From: Pseudomonas entomophila
Lineage (GTDB): Bacteria; Pseudomonadota; Gammaproteobacteria; Pseudomonadales; Pseudomonadaceae
Assembly: GCF_018417595.1 (NCBI RefSeq)
Contig: NZ_CP070982.1
Span: forward strand, 4,453,001 to 4,517,000
Reading direction: 5' to 3'
DNA: 64,000 bases
Shown: positions 46,102 to 57,235 of the stretch, in pieces
Position numbering within the stretch: the first letter of the stretch is position 1
How the letters are laid out: the number at the start of each line of letters is the position of its first letter
Notes under the pieces: model-generated
Told to the model about the DNA's origin: nothing
Database searches by the model: none
What the model saw: only the letters and a program-made list of their open reading frames with translations
Program-made: the position numbers and the translations under genes

Positions 46102-46346
46102 GAAGCTCCCCTTTCCATAAGGCTTGATTGATCAAGCGGGCCTCGGAACTGTACCAAGAGATGCGCGCCACTGCCTCACGGTTTGAGAAGCCTGCGCCTT
46201 TGCTGTTAAATAGGCAGGGTGCCACCCGTGCGGATCGTCAATGCCGGGTGCATAGGCTGGCCCGCCACGTTTTCGCGCCTACACCACACGCGCACCGTGC
46301 AGCCAGCTCATCCTGTGATCGGCCTTATCAATGTGAGCCAAACCAA

Positions 46347-46937
46347 ATGTTCAAGATCGTCCATCTGGTGACGGGCGTGGCTGCCTTGCTGCTATCGCTC
46401 ATACCCAGCCTCAGAACCGACGCGACACCCTTCCTGCAACAACCCGAAGCGGTCTACCTGGCACTGCTCGGCCTGCTCAACCTGATCCTCGCCCCGGCAC
46501 TGCCGCTGTACTACAAGGGCATGCGCCAGCAGCTGCAACTGGCTGCCAGCCTCCTGCTGGTGCTGGCGGTCATCCTGCAGACCATCACCCTGCTGGCCCG
46601 CCCGGAGCTTGGCAACCTGGCAGCACTGGCCTGCGCCATGCTCGCCACCGCCCTGCACCTGGCAGCCGGCTTCGCCCGCGGCGTGCGCAAGGCCCGCAGC
46701 CAGGGCACTGCGCTGGAGGCCGGCAAGCGTGATACCGGCACGGTGAAATGGTTCAACACGTCGAAAGGCTTTGGATTCATCTCCCGCGACTCGGGTGATG
46801 ACATCTTCGTGCACTTTCGCGCCATCCGTGGCGAAGGCCACCGCGTACTGGTCGAGGGCCAGCGCGTGGAGTTCTCGGTGATGCACCGCGACAAGGGCCT
46901 GCAAGCCGAAGACGTGGTCGCGGTCTCGCGCCGCTGA
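46347..46937 (+). CDS. Membrane protein with C-terminal cold-shock domain
   Basis: A 196-residue protein with four predicted membrane helices (about residues 4-20, 34-55, 62-84 and 90-112) followed by a complete cold-shock domain (about 128-195). The nucleic-acid motifs RNP1 (KGFGFIS) and RNP2 (DIFVHF) are intact, and the domain opens with the canonical [12 protein letters not shown]. The fold should bind single-stranded RNA or DNA at the inner face of the membrane. ATG 46347 is chosen because it begins at the first hydrophobic helix; the frame upstream is not membrane-like. It is divergent from the Dps-like gene and convergent with slyX. Confidence 0.85.
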   Translation: MFKIVHLVTGVAALLLSLIPSLRTDATPFLQQPEAVYLALLGLLNLILAPALPLYYKGMRQQLQLAASLLLVLAVILQTITLLARPELGNLAALACAMLATALHLAAGFARGVRKARSQGTALEAGKRDTGTVKWFNTSKGFGFISRDSGDDIFVHFRAIRGEGHRVLVEGQRVEFSVMHRDKGLQAEDVVAVSRR

Positions 46938-46956
46938 CCATGCACCTCCGCCGCCC

Positions 46957-47163
46957 TCAGTAATGAGGCGGTGGAGGCTCCTCCCCGCCGCCGGCGTACT
47001 GGCCGACCATCTCTTCGTAGCGCTTGATCAACTCGGCCACCTGCAACTGCAGGCGCTCGATCACTCGACTCTGCTCCACCACCTCGTCATTGAGTGCCTG
47101 GATGGTGTCATCCTGGAACGCCTGGCGGGTTTCCAGCTCGACGATGCGCATTTCCAGTGACAT
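46957..47163 (-). CDS. slyX: SlyX family protein
   Basis: A 68-residue coiled-coil protein typical of SlyX: an N-terminal helix with heptads ([19 protein letters not shown]) and a C-terminal Pro-rich tail ending PPPPHY. Function is unknown. It starts three bases after the HIT gene stop, so the two are one transcript. The length and tail match the family. Confidence 0.92.
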   Translation of the reverse strand: MSLEMRIVELETRQAFQDDTIQALNDEVVEQSRVIERLQLQVAELIKRYEEMVGQYAGGGEEPPPPHY

Positions 47164-47166
47164 TGC

Positions 47167-47586
47167 TCAGGCCTCCTTGAAGCTATCGCCAAGCAACACA
47201 CTCACCCGCTGGCGAATGCCCTCCACCTGTTCCGGCGTGTAGTCGACAGCCGGCACCTTGCCCCACACCGGCGCAGGCCAGGCAGCATCACCATGGCGGC
47301 GAACGATGACATGCATGTGCAACTGGCTGACCACGTTGCCCAGCGTCGCGATGTTCATCTTGTCAGCGGCGAACGCGTCCTTCAGGGCCTCGGCCAGGGC
47401 GGTGGTTTCCTCCCACAGCTGGCGCTGGTCAGCCTCGTCGAGCTCGAACAGCTCGCTGACATCGGCGCGACGCGGCACGAGGATGAACCAGGGGTAGTTG
47501 GCATCCTTGCTCAGCAGCAGGCGGCACAGCGGCAAATCGCCCAGCACCAGGGAATCCTGCTGCAGGCGCGAATCGAGGGTGAACAC
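47167..47586 (-). CDS. HIT-family nucleotide-binding protein
   Basis: A 139-residue histidine-triad protein, expected to hydrolyse or bind a nucleoside phosphate. The triad is QLHMHVIVR (HxHxH pattern near residue 93). The start is GTG 47586, supported by a strong AAGGAGG Shine-Dalgarno six bases upstream and by the conserved opening FTLDSRLQQDSLVLGD. The longer frame upstream is unlike any HIT protein. It is followed by slyX. Confidence 0.92.
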   Translation of the reverse strand: MFTLDSRLQQDSLVLGDLPLCRLLLSKDANYPWFILVPRRADVSELFELDEADQRQLWEETTALAEALKDAFAADKMNIATLGNVVSQLHMHVIVRRHGDAAWPAPVWGKVPAVDYTPEQVEGIRQRVSVLLGDSFKEA

Positions 47587-48360
47587 GGCAAACCTCCTTA
47601 ACAAGGCGAATCGGCCCACGACAACCGGCGGGCACAGAGGCGCAAGGATACCTTGCTTCCTCTGCCGCCACACGGCCGAACACCAACCTGAAGCACTCGC
47701 GCACGCTTTTGGAACACCAGAGGCCATGTCGAAGCACGACCGCGGTAACACTTCGCTACTTTTCGCACCAGAATGATGCCACCCCTCCCGCCACCACCAC
47801 ACATTCGTCACATAAAACAGGCAGGATCAACAGTTGTCGGTAACACCTTGACTTTCAAGGCAGCTTTGCCACGAAGCAAGGTGCATTTCAATGGCACCCC
47901 GGCGCGCAGGGAAACCCCCGTGTTTGCGGAGGTTTCAGCCGTGCCCACCAGGCGAATGTGAAAATTTCATCAACCGTTCGTAATTTTGAGCACGCTTGTT
48001 GCATTCACTCGACGCCAAGTCGGCACGACACCTGCATTGCCGGTGTACGCGACAAATAACAACAGCGGATTTGGAATTACCAGGGAGTTTCACAAGCACT
48101 ACTTTGTGTTTACACATTAATGACGGCTTGGAAACAGCGCTGGCGTTGTACGCCCCCTTAAACCGGGACGTGATTTGCGACAGGGACATAACCATGAGCG
48201 ACAAGGCCATAAAGTTACCGAAAGGTTGATTACAGCCATATCGCCAAGAATAGTCAGCGTGATATACATTTTCGCCGACATAACAAGAAAGAGCTGCCCC
48301 TATAACTAGAACACCCGGGCGCAGCGGTACTCTTCCTAAAAACCAAAGGAGCAAATCACG
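47587..48360. other. Long intergenic region upstream of the OprD-type porin
   Basis: A 774-base gap with no gene I can support, between the HIT gene and the divergent porin gene. Its right half is markedly AT-richer than its surroundings, consistent with a regulated promoter region for the porin. A short region resembling AAGCACTACTTTGTG lies near 48090, but I found no clear operator. The short open frames here have no RBS or recognisable sequence. Confidence 0.5.
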
Positions 48361-49677
48361 ATGCGCGTGATGAAGTGGAGCATGATCGCCCTGGCCGTAG
48401 CGGCAGGGACCTCGCAGCTGGCTGTCGCCTCTTCGCAGGATGAATCCAAAGGCTTCGTCGAAGACAGCAAGCTGAACGTCAAGACCCGGATGCTGTATTT
48501 CAGCCGTGACTTCCGCAACGCCCCGGCTGACTCCAAAAGCCGCGTAGAAGAAACCGGCCTCGGTTTCCACGGCACCTTTGAATCCGGCTTCACCCAAGGC
48601 ACCGTCGGTGTCGGTGCCGACGCCATCGGCCTGCTCGGCGTCAAACTCGACAGCGGCAAAGGCCGCGCGGGCACTGGCCTGTTCCCCACCGGCTCCGACG
48701 GTCGCTCGGAAGACGACTACTCGAAGGGCTATGGTGCGGTCAAATTCCGCGTTTCGGACACCGTCCTGAAATATGGCGGCCAGTACACCGCAATGCCGGT
48801 GTTCGCCACCGACGACAGCCGCCTGCTGCCAGAAGTTGCCGAAGGCTTCCTGCTGACCAGCAAGGAAATCAAGGGCCTGGAACTGAACGCCGGCCACTTC
48901 ACCCGCCTCGACGCCCAGGCAGCCAGCTACAAAGACAGTATCGGCGGCCTCAACAGCGCACGCCAGAAACGCCCTGGCCTGACCGAGGCAAACGTCTTCG
49001 GCGGCACCTATGCCATTACTGATGGCCTGAGCACCAGCCTGTACTACTCGCGCGTGGAAGATCACTTCCGCAAGTGGTACGGCAACGTGAACTGGGCACT
49101 GCCGATCAGCGACAAGCAAGGCCTGGTGTTCGACTTCAACATCTATGACACCAAGTCCATCGGTGAAAACCGCACGGGCGCCTTTGTCACCAAAGCCGAT
49201 GGCACCAATGAACTCGACAACGTTGCAGCCAGCCTCTCGGCCGCCTACAACATTGGCGCCCACACCTTCACTTTGGCTTACCAGAAAGTCAGCGGTGACG
49301 GCGACTACGCCTATGGCGTCGACGGCGGCGGCACCGTGTTCCTGGCCAACTCCATCGCCCGCTCCGACTTCAACGCCGAAGACGAGAAGTCCTGGCAGGC
49401 CCGCTACGACCTGAACTTCGCCGAATACGGCGTCCCAGGCCTGACCTTCATGACCCGTTACGCCCGCGGTACCGGCGCCACGACCCAGACCACCGACAAC
49501 GGCAAGGAATGGGAACGCGACATCGACGTCAAGTACGTCCTGCAAAGCGGCCCGGCCAAGGACCTGAGCCTGCGCGTACGCCAGGCCACCTACCGCTCCT
49601 CCGATGGCGTCTACTACGGCTCCAACTCGATCGACGAACTGCGCCTGATCGTCGAGTACCCGCTGAGCATCCTGTAA
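48361..49677 (+). CDS. oprD: OprD-family outer-membrane porin
   Basis: A 438-residue substrate-selective porin of the Occ/OprD family. The signal peptide covers about residues 1-23 (MIALAVAAGTSQLAVA then SS). The mature protein is an 18-strand barrel with the family-typical opening GFVEDSKLNVKTRMLYFSRD and the terminal strand ELRLIVEYPLSIL. Basic ladder positions suit uptake of basic amino acids or related solutes, as for OprD of P. aeruginosa, but the substrate is inferred. AAAGGAG precedes ATG 48361 by 10 bases. It ends in a strong terminator and has a long upstream control region. Confidence 0.92.
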   Translation: MRVMKWSMIALAVAAGTSQLAVASSQDESKGFVEDSKLNVKTRMLYFSRDFRNAPADSKSRVEETGLGFHGTFESGFTQGTVGVGADAIGLLGVKLDSGKGRAGTGLFPTGSDGRSEDDYSKGYGAVKFRVSDTVLKYGGQYTAMPVFATDDSRLLPEVAEGFLLTSKEIKGLELNAGHFTRLDAQAASYKDSIGGLNSARQKRPGLTEANVFGGTYAITDGLSTSLYYSRVEDHFRKWYGNVNWALPISDKQGLVFDFNIYDTKSIGENRTGAFVTKADGTNELDNVAASLSAAYNIGAHTFTLAYQKVSGDGDYAYGVDGGGTVFLANSIARSDFNAEDEKSWQARYDLNFAEYGVPGLTFMTRYARGTGATTQTTDNGKEWERDIDVKYVLQSGPAKDLSLRVRQATYRSSDGVYYGSNSIDELRLIVEYPLSIL

Positions 49678-49705
49678 GCCGTTGCTTACATCGCTTCGCA
49701 AATGA

Positions 49706-49734
49706 AGAAGCCCGGCGATCGCCGGGCTTTTTCT
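49706..49734. terminator. Terminator of the porin gene
   Basis: AAGCCCGGCGATCGCCGGGCTT with flanking AAGA and TTTTTCTT. The stem is an uninterrupted palindrome with a T-run on the plus strand. Confidence 0.88.
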
Positions 49735-49834
49735 TGGCTGACAGAACCGCACGACTGCTGCATTCTGTACGCTTTCGTTTCGCCCCCGTACAATGCGGGG
49801 TCATTTCACATTCAGGCAATCGACACGGCTCACC

Positions 49835-51550
<1,716 letters not shown>

Positions 51551-51571
51551 TAACCCGTTGCGCGAGTGAAC

Positions 51572-52525
51572 ATGTCCAAGCGAAGTACCTACACCCTGGG
51601 GGGCGCCGCACTGTGCGGCGCCCTGCTCCTCGGCGGCTGCGCCAACCAGATGTCCCAGCGCAGCGACCACGAGGAGCGTGTCGAGCGCAAACTGCTCGAA
51701 CACAGCCTGCAAATCGATGTCGGTGAGCCCAAGGTGATGGAGCTTCCGCAGCGGCGTGTACGCATTCACGAACAGAAGCGCTTCGAGGTCACCGAGTACG
51801 AGGTGACCCGCCGTTACGACCGCTACACGCCCTACCAGCCCTGGCGGGAGATCTACGAGATCCCGCTGGGTGCGGTGGCGGTGGTTGCCGGCGTCGGCGC
51901 CAATGTGGTCAACGTGTTTGCCCTGGGCAACCTGCCGGACAGCGTCACCCATGACTGGCTGAGCTATGGCGTGGCCGGGATCAACCCGTTCATGAACGCA
52001 CCCTCCAACGGCCGCGCCCAACAGAACCTGGCAGGCATCAGCGAAGTCGAGAAGGGCAAGCACGAGGAGCTCGTCAACCTGCCCTGGAGCGAGCGCCTGG
52101 TGGAAGTCAAGGCCGGCAAGCTGAGCCATGAGCTGACCACCGACAGGAACGGCGTACTGCGCCTGAACCTGCTGGACAGTCCGTTCTCCGAGCAGAATCT
52201 CAACCACATCGGCACCCTGCACCTGCAGGTGGTCGACGAGGACAATGGCGTGCGTGGCGATGCCAGCCTGCTGGTCAGTGGCAACCTGCGCAACAAACTG
52301 CTCGAGGCCCACGACCTGATCTTCGACGACCTGGAGGACGACGATGTCGGCCAATGGGTTCATCGGGTCAAACGCCTGTCGGAGCTGGGCCTGGAGGAAG
52401 AGGCCAGCGAACTGGAGCAGAGCCTGATCGAGCTGACCCGCAACGATCCGGAACTGCAGCAAGAGTTCGTGCAATCCCTGACCAAGGCGACCGGGCGATT
52501 GGTTGCCGACCCAGGCGCGCAGTAA
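51572..52525 (+). CDS. Uncharacterised outer-membrane-type lipoprotein
   Basis: A 317-residue lipoprotein. The signal peptide covers residues 1-22 with lipobox LGGC and Cys23; the +2 residue is Ala, so outer-membrane sorting is likely. The mature part includes a charged segment (EERVERKLLEHSLQIDVGEP), a short hydrophobic stretch (LGAVAVVAGVGANVVNVFAL) that could insert in a membrane, and a C-terminal helical region rich in Glu and Leu. I do not recognise the family. ATG 51572 is chosen; a GTG at 51566 is two codons upstream. It lies directly downstream of proS and ends at a terminator shared with dinB. Confidence 0.75.
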   Translation: MSKRSTYTLGGAALCGALLLGGCANQMSQRSDHEERVERKLLEHSLQIDVGEPKVMELPQRRVRIHEQKRFEVTEYEVTRRYDRYTPYQPWREIYEIPLGAVAVVAGVGANVVNVFALGNLPDSVTHDWLSYGVAGINPFMNAPSNGRAQQNLAGISEVEKGKHEELVNLPWSERLVEVKAGKLSHELTTDRNGVLRLNLLDSPFSEQNLNHIGTLHLQVVDEDNGVRGDASLLVSGNLRNKLLEAHDLIFDDLEDDDVGQWVHRVKRLSELGLEEEASELEQSLIELTRNDPELQQEFVQSLTKATGRLVADPGAQ

Positions 52526-52531
52526 CACGAG

Positions 52532-52558
52532 AAGGGCTGCCTTGCAGCCCTTTCTTTA
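52532..52558. terminator. Terminator at the lipoprotein-dinB junction
   Basis: AAGGGCTGC (52532-52540), CTT loop, GCAGCCCTT (52544-52552) then TCTTTAT. The T-run favours the plus strand; convergent dinB ends at 52556 and may share the stem. Confidence 0.8.
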
Positions 52559-53620
52559 TATGTCCCCGAACAACTCCAGTTGCTCATGCGCACCGCGCAG
52601 ATCACGCAACCTCACCCCCACCCCCAACAACCGTACCGGCTTGCCACCACGGGCGAACGCCTGGCTGAGCAACTGTCGATAACTCTCCAGATCCCTCCCC
52701 GCCCCCGCCTGCTCCATCGTGGTCTGGCTGAAATCATGAAACTTGACCTTGACGAAGGGCTTGTCGGGCCGATAGCTGCTGTCCATGCGCGCGATTCGCT
52801 CGTTCAGGCTGGAAAGCAGGTCTGGCAGCTTCTCAAGGCAACTGTTCAGGTCGGGCAGGTCATGGTCGTAGGTATTCTCGACACTGACCGATTGCCGCCG
52901 GCTGTCGTTCTGCACCGCACGCTCGTCAATCCCTCGCGCCAGGCCCCATAGCCGCTCGCCAAAACTGCCGAACTCGCGAACCAGCGCCAGCCTCGGCCAG
53001 TCGCGCAACGACAGGCACGTGTCGATCCCCAGCCGTGAGAGCTTGTCCGCTGTTACCTTGCCGACCCCATGCAACCGCGCAACCGGCAATTGCGCAACGA
53101 ACTCCTCGACCTGATCCGGGGTAATGACGAACAGACCGTCGGGCTTGCGCCAGTCACTGGCAATCTTGGCCAGGAACTTGTTCGGCGCCACGCCAGCGGA
53201 AACCGTGATGTGCAGTTGCCGGGCCACCCTTCGACGGATGTCTTCGGCAATACGCGTGGCGCTGCCGGCGAACCACTGGCTGTCGGTGACATCCAGATAG
53301 GCTTCGTCCAGCGACAACGGCTCGATCAGATCGGTGTAGTCCCGGAAAATCGTGTGAATCTCCCGCGAGGCTTCGCGGTAGGCCTCGAATCGCGGCTTGA
53401 CGATCTCCAGGTCCGGGCACAGTTTCAAGGCATGTCCGGAGGCCATCGCCGAGCGCACGCCATAGGCCCGCGCCTCGTAGTTGCAGGTGGCAATCACTCC
53501 ACGCTGCCCCGGCTGCCCGCCCACCGCCATCGGCCGACCGGCAAGGCGCGGGTCGTCGCGCATTTCGATGGCGGCGTAAAAACAGTCACAGTCGATATGA
53601 ATGATCTTGCGCAGGGACAT
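52556..53620 (-). CDS. dinB: DNA polymerase IV
   Basis: A 354-residue Y-family translesion polymerase, usually part of the DNA-damage response. Catalytic acids lie in IIHIDCDCFYAAIE (Asp residues) and SLDEAYLDV (Asp-Glu pair). The little-finger domain ends with the clamp-binding motif QLELF at the C terminus, so it can dock on the beta clamp. ATG 53620 begins MSLRKIIHID; the frame upstream has no homology. I could not identify a clear LexA box in the upstream gap. It converges on the lipoprotein gene. Confidence 0.95.
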   Translation of the reverse strand: MSLRKIIHIDCDCFYAAIEMRDDPRLAGRPMAVGGQPGQRGVIATCNYEARAYGVRSAMASGHALKLCPDLEIVKPRFEAYREASREIHTIFRDYTDLIEPLSLDEAYLDVTDSQWFAGSATRIAEDIRRRVARQLHITVSAGVAPNKFLAKIASDWRKPDGLFVITPDQVEEFVAQLPVARLHGVGKVTADKLSRLGIDTCLSLRDWPRLALVREFGSFGERLWGLARGIDERAVQNDSRRQSVSVENTYDHDLPDLNSCLEKLPDLLSSLNERIARMDSSYRPDKPFVKVKFHDFSQTTMEQAGAGRDLESYRQLLSQAFARGGKPVRLLGVGVRLRDLRGAHEQLELFGDI

Positions 53621-53784
53621 GGATGACAGCCAGCACTGTAAATTCATACAGATGTTACCTTAGCCGCCACCCCACGAGACAGCCCGTAAGTGACAATCGG
53701 CCTGAAAGCCCCGCCTGGTCTGGCCCGCAAGCCGATTCAAAGCGCTAAGGGTTTGAACGAAAAAGGTTTTTCTGAAATTAATGC

Positions 53785-53812
53785 TTGACACAGGGAAACA
53801 AATCCGTAGAAT
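53785..53812 (+). promoter_or_regulatory. Promoter of initiator tRNA copy 1
   Basis: TTGACA (53785-53790), 16-base spacer, TAGAAT (53807-53812). It lies just upstream of the tRNA start, and the same elements recur before copies 2 and 3. Confidence 0.8.
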
Positions 53813-53825
53813 TCGATTTCACAGG

Positions 53826-53902
<77 letters not shown>

Positions 53903-53910
53903 GATTCAAG

Positions 53911-53942
53911 AAAAGGCCACTGTTTCGACAGTGGCCTTTTTT
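53911..53942 (+). terminator. Terminator of initiator tRNA copy 1
   Basis: 13-bp stem AAAAGGCCACTGT / ACAGTGGCCTTTT with a TTCG loop and T-run. It is repeated with the same stem after copy 2. Confidence 0.92.
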
Positions 53943-53992
53943 ATTGCCTCTCGAAAACATTCGAAAAACCACGCAAAATCAAAGATTAACGT

Positions 53993-54020
53993 TTGACATC
54001 CTATCGAAAGCCCGTAGAAT
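53993..54020 (+). promoter_or_regulatory. Promoter of initiator tRNA copy 2
   Basis: TTGACA (53993-53998), 16-base spacer, TAGAAT (54015-54020), followed by GCGCACCTCT, a GC-rich discriminator typical of stringently controlled stable RNA promoters. Confidence 0.85.
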
Positions 54021-54032
54021 GCGCACCTCTGA

Positions 54033-54109
<77 letters not shown>

Positions 54110-54118
54110 GATTCAGAA

Positions 54119-54150
54119 AAAAGGCCACTGTTTCGACAGTGGCCTTTTTT
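54119..54150 (+). terminator. Terminator of initiator tRNA copy 2
   Basis: Same TTCG-loop stem as after copy 1 (AAAAGGCCACTGT and complement), then TTTTTT. Confidence 0.92.
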
Positions 54151-54202
54151 ATTGCCTCTCGAAAGCCATTCGAAAAAACTACACCAAATCAAAGATTAAC
54201 GT

Positions 54203-54230
54203 TTGACATCCCATCGAAAGCCCGTAGAAT
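54203..54230 (+). promoter_or_regulatory. Promoter of initiator tRNA copy 3
   Basis: TTGACA (54203-54208), 16-base spacer, TAGAAT (54225-54230) and the same GCGCACCTCT discriminator as copy 2. Confidence 0.85.
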
Positions 54231-54242
54231 GCGCACCTCTAA

Positions 54243-54319
<77 letters not shown>

Positions 54320-54331
54320 TATTCGTCAGAA

Positions 54332-54369
54332 CAAGCCCCGCCTATCGAAAGATAGCGCGGGGCTTGTTG
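54332..54369 (+). terminator. Terminator of initiator tRNA copy 3
   Basis: CAAGCCCCGCCTATC, GAAA loop, GATAG, one bulged C, GCGGGGCTTG, then a short weak T-rich end. This differs from the stem used after copies 1 and 2, marking the right edge of the repeated unit. Confidence 0.8.
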
Positions 54370-54592
54370 CATCTGCCCCACCCTCTTTTCCTCGCGCTGC
54401 GCAGGCGCTATCTTCGCCAGCCCCAGCTCGCATGGCGTTGCGCCACCTTCCGCGCAGCTGAATGAACTATCTTTAACTATCCTGAAACAGATTAACGACC
54501 CGGCCCGGAGTAATATCTGGACACGTTTTCCAAAGGGACTTTCACTTGGCCGTACCTTGCCCCCACCTCGCGCTGACCGCACGGGGTAATCC

Positions 54593-57235
54593 ATGACCGC
54601 CCCCACCCCCGACACCCAGGCACCGCTGACGGCGGCCCTGCCGACGGCTGCCCATCGCTTGCCCTGGCTGGAGCGCCTGAGCAAGTATCGCCAGCCACTC
54701 GGGCTGGCGGTGACCCTGCTGTTGTTCGCCATGGGCCTGATCGCCTGTCGTCACCTGCTGAGCGAACTGGACATCTACGCGTTGCACGACGCCATGCTCA
54801 GCGTGCCGACGCATTCGCTGGCAGGGGCATTGCTGGCCACCTTGGTCGGCTTCGTGATTTTGCTGGGTTATGAGTGGTCCGCCAGCCGCTACGCTGCCGT
54901 GCAACTGCCGGCGCGCACGTTGGTCCTGGGTGGTTTCAGCGCCTTCGCCATCGGTAATGCCATCGGTCTGTCGATGCTCTCGGGCGGCTCGGTGCGCTAC
55001 CGGTTGTACGCCCGCCAAGGGTTAGGCGCCGCAGAAGTCGCGCGCATGACCGTGTTCGCCAGCCTGTCGCTGGGTTGCGCATTGCCCCCCCTGGCGGCGC
55101 TGGCGACCCTGAGCGACCTGTCGGCGGCAGCGACTGCCTTGCGCTTGCCCGCACCGTTGCTCGGTGGGATCGCCGTGGCTGTCCTGGCCGCAACCACGGC
55201 CCTGGTCATTGGCCTGTATCGCCGTCGCCTACCCGAACAACCCTTGGCGCACAGCCTGCTGGTGCAATTCGGTCGCCGTACGCTGCGCCTGCCCAACGGT
55301 CGCCTGGCGGCATTACAGCTGCTGATCACTGCACTGGATGTTGCCGCCGCGGCCACCGTGCTTTATATGCTGCTACCGGAAGCACCGCCCTTTGGGGCCT
55401 TCGTGCTGGTCTACCTGCTCGCCCTCGCCGCCGGGGTACTCAGCCATGTGCCGGGTGGCGTCGGGGTGTTCGAGGCGATCCTGCTGGCCGCCTTCGCCAA
55501 CCAGTTGGGCGCAGCACCACTGGCTGCGGCACTGCTGCTCTACCGCCTGATCTACGTGGTCCTGCCGCTACTGGTAGCTTGCGTGCTGTTGCTGGCCAAC
55601 GAAGCCCGTCGCCTGCTGTTCGCCCAGCAAGCGCTCCGCGCCGCCTCCGGCCTGGCCGCACCGGTACTGGCGATCCTGGTGTTCCTCTCCGGCGTGGTGC
55701 TGCTGTTCTCCGGCGCCACGCCAGAGATCGACAGCCGCCTGGAACACATGGGCTTCCTCATTCCGCACCGCCTGATCGACGCCTCGCACTTCGGCGCCAG
55801 CCTGATCGGGGTGCTTTGCCTGCTCCTCGCCCAAGGCCTGCGCCGGCGCCTGTCGGCCGCCTGGCTGCTGACCACCGTGCTGCTGCTGGTCGGCGCCGTG
55901 CTGTCGCTGCTGAAGGGCTTCGACTGGGAAGAAGCCTCGCTGATGTGCTTCACCGCCGCCCTGCTCGCGCTGTTCCGCCGCTCGTTCTATCGCCCGAGCC
56001 GCCTGCTGGAGCTGCCCTTCTCGCCGGTGTACCTGGTGGCCAGCGCCTGCGTGGTCGGTGCTTCGATATGGCTGCTGCTGTTCGCCTACCAGGATGTGCC
56101 CTACACCCACAAGCTGTGGTGGCAGTTCACGCTGGACGCCGATGCACCTCGCGGCCTGCGCGCCGCGCTGGGCAGCGCCGTGCTGCTGGTGATCGTCTCG
56201 CTCACCTGGCTGCTGCGCACCGCCCGGCCAGTGATCCACCTGCCCAATGACGAAGAGCTGCAACGGGCCAACCGCGTCCTGCTGGCCTCCGACCAGCCCG
56301 ACGGCGGCCTGGCCCTGACTGGCGACAAGGCGCTGTTGTTCCACCCCAGCGACAACGCCTTCCTCATGTACGCCCGCCGTGGCCGCAGCCTGGTGGCGCT
56401 GTACGACCCGATCGGCCCGGCCCAGGAACGCGCCGAGATGATCTGGCAGTTCCGCGACCTGTGCGACCTGCATCATGCCCGCCCGGTGTTCTACCAGGTG
56501 CGCGCGGAGAACCTGCCGTTCTACATGGACATCGGCTTGACCGCGATCAAGCTGGGCGAAGAGGCACGGGTCGATCTGCGTCGTTTCGACATCGATGCCA
56601 AGGGCAAAGAGATGAAGGACCTGCGCTACACCTGGAACCGCGGTGGGCGCGACGGCCTCAGCCTGGAGATCCACGAGCCTGGCCATGCACCGCTGGCGGA
56701 GCTCAAGGAAATCTCCGACGCCTGGCTCACCGGCAAGAATGTGCGCGAGAAGGGTTTTTCCCTCGGCCGCTTCAGCCCCGAGTACCTGCAGCACTTCCGC
56801 ATCGCCCTGATCCGCTTCCAGGGCCGCCCGGTGGCCTTCGCCAACCTGCTGGAAACCCACAGCAACGAGCTGGCCAGCCTGGACCTGATGCGCGCCCACC
56901 CTGAGGCGCCGAAGCTGACCATGGAATTCATGATGGTTGGCCTGATCCTTCACTACAAGAGCCATGACTATGGCCGTTTCAGCCTGGGGATGGTCCCCCT
57001 CTCCGGCTTGCAGCCGCGCCGCGGCGCACCCTTGACCCAGCGCCTGGGTTCGATGGTGTTCCAGCGCGGCGAACAGCTCTACAACTTCCAGGGCCTGCGG
57101 CGCTTCAAGGACAAGTTCCAGCCGGACTGGGAACCCCGCTACATGGCAGTGCCGGCCGGGCTGGACCCGCTGGTGGCACTGGCCGATACCGCCGCCCTGA
57201 TCGCTGGTGGCCTGACTGGATTGGTGAAACGTTGA
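54593..57235 (+). CDS. mprF: Aminoacyl-phosphatidylglycerol synthase/flippase MprF
   Basis: An 880-residue protein that transfers an amino acid (Lys or Ala) from its tRNA to phosphatidylglycerol and moves the product across the membrane, altering surface charge and resistance to cationic compounds. The N-terminal flippase part (residues about 30-530) has about 14 hydrophobic segments, and the C-terminal soluble DUF2156/GNAT-like domain (about 545-860) includes RFSPEYLQHFRIALIRF and YNFQGLRRFKDKFQPDW. Residue choice for the donor cannot be read by eye. Its stop overlaps the ATG of the AcvB/VirJ-type gene, so the synthase and hydrolase are coupled. Confidence 0.93.
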   Translation: MTAPTPDTQAPLTAALPTAAHRLPWLERLSKYRQPLGLAVTLLLFAMGLIACRHLLSELDIYALHDAMLSVPTHSLAGALLATLVGFVILLGYEWSASRYAAVQLPARTLVLGGFSAFAIGNAIGLSMLSGGSVRYRLYARQGLGAAEVARMTVFASLSLGCALPPLAALATLSDLSAAATALRLPAPLLGGIAVAVLAATTALVIGLYRRRLPEQPLAHSLLVQFGRRTLRLPNGRLAALQLLITALDVAAAATVLYMLLPEAPPFGAFVLVYLLALAAGVLSHVPGGVGVFEAILLAAFANQLGAAPLAAALLLYRLIYVVLPLLVACVLLLANEARRLLFAQQALRAASGLAAPVLAILVFLSGVVLLFSGATPEIDSRLEHMGFLIPHRLIDASHFGASLIGVLCLLLAQGLRRRLSAAWLLTTVLLLVGAVLSLLKGFDWEEASLMCFTAALLALFRRSFYRPSRLLELPFSPVYLVASACVVGASIWLLLFAYQDVPYTHKLWWQFTLDADAPRGLRAALGSAVLLVIVSLTWLLRTARPVIHLPNDEELQRANRVLLASDQPDGGLALTGDKALLFHPSDNAFLMYARRGRSLVALYDPIGPAQERAEMIWQFRDLCDLHHARPVFYQVRAENLPFYMDIGLTAIKLGEEARVDLRRFDIDAKGKEMKDLRYTWNRGGRDGLSLEIHEPGHAPLAELKEISDAWLTGKNVREKGFSLGRFSPEYLQHFRIALIRFQGRPVAFANLLETHSNELASLDLMRAHPEAPKLTMEFMMVGLILHYKSHDYGRFSLGMVPLSGLQPRRGAPLTQRLGSMVFQRGEQLYNFQGLRRFKDKFQPDWEPRYMAVPAGLDPLVALADTAALIAGGLTGLVKR

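Noticed and set aside
47996..48229. A 77-codon plus-strand ORF in the gap before the porin gene
   Set aside because: No RBS, no recognisable sequence and atypical codon use; treated as non-coding control region.
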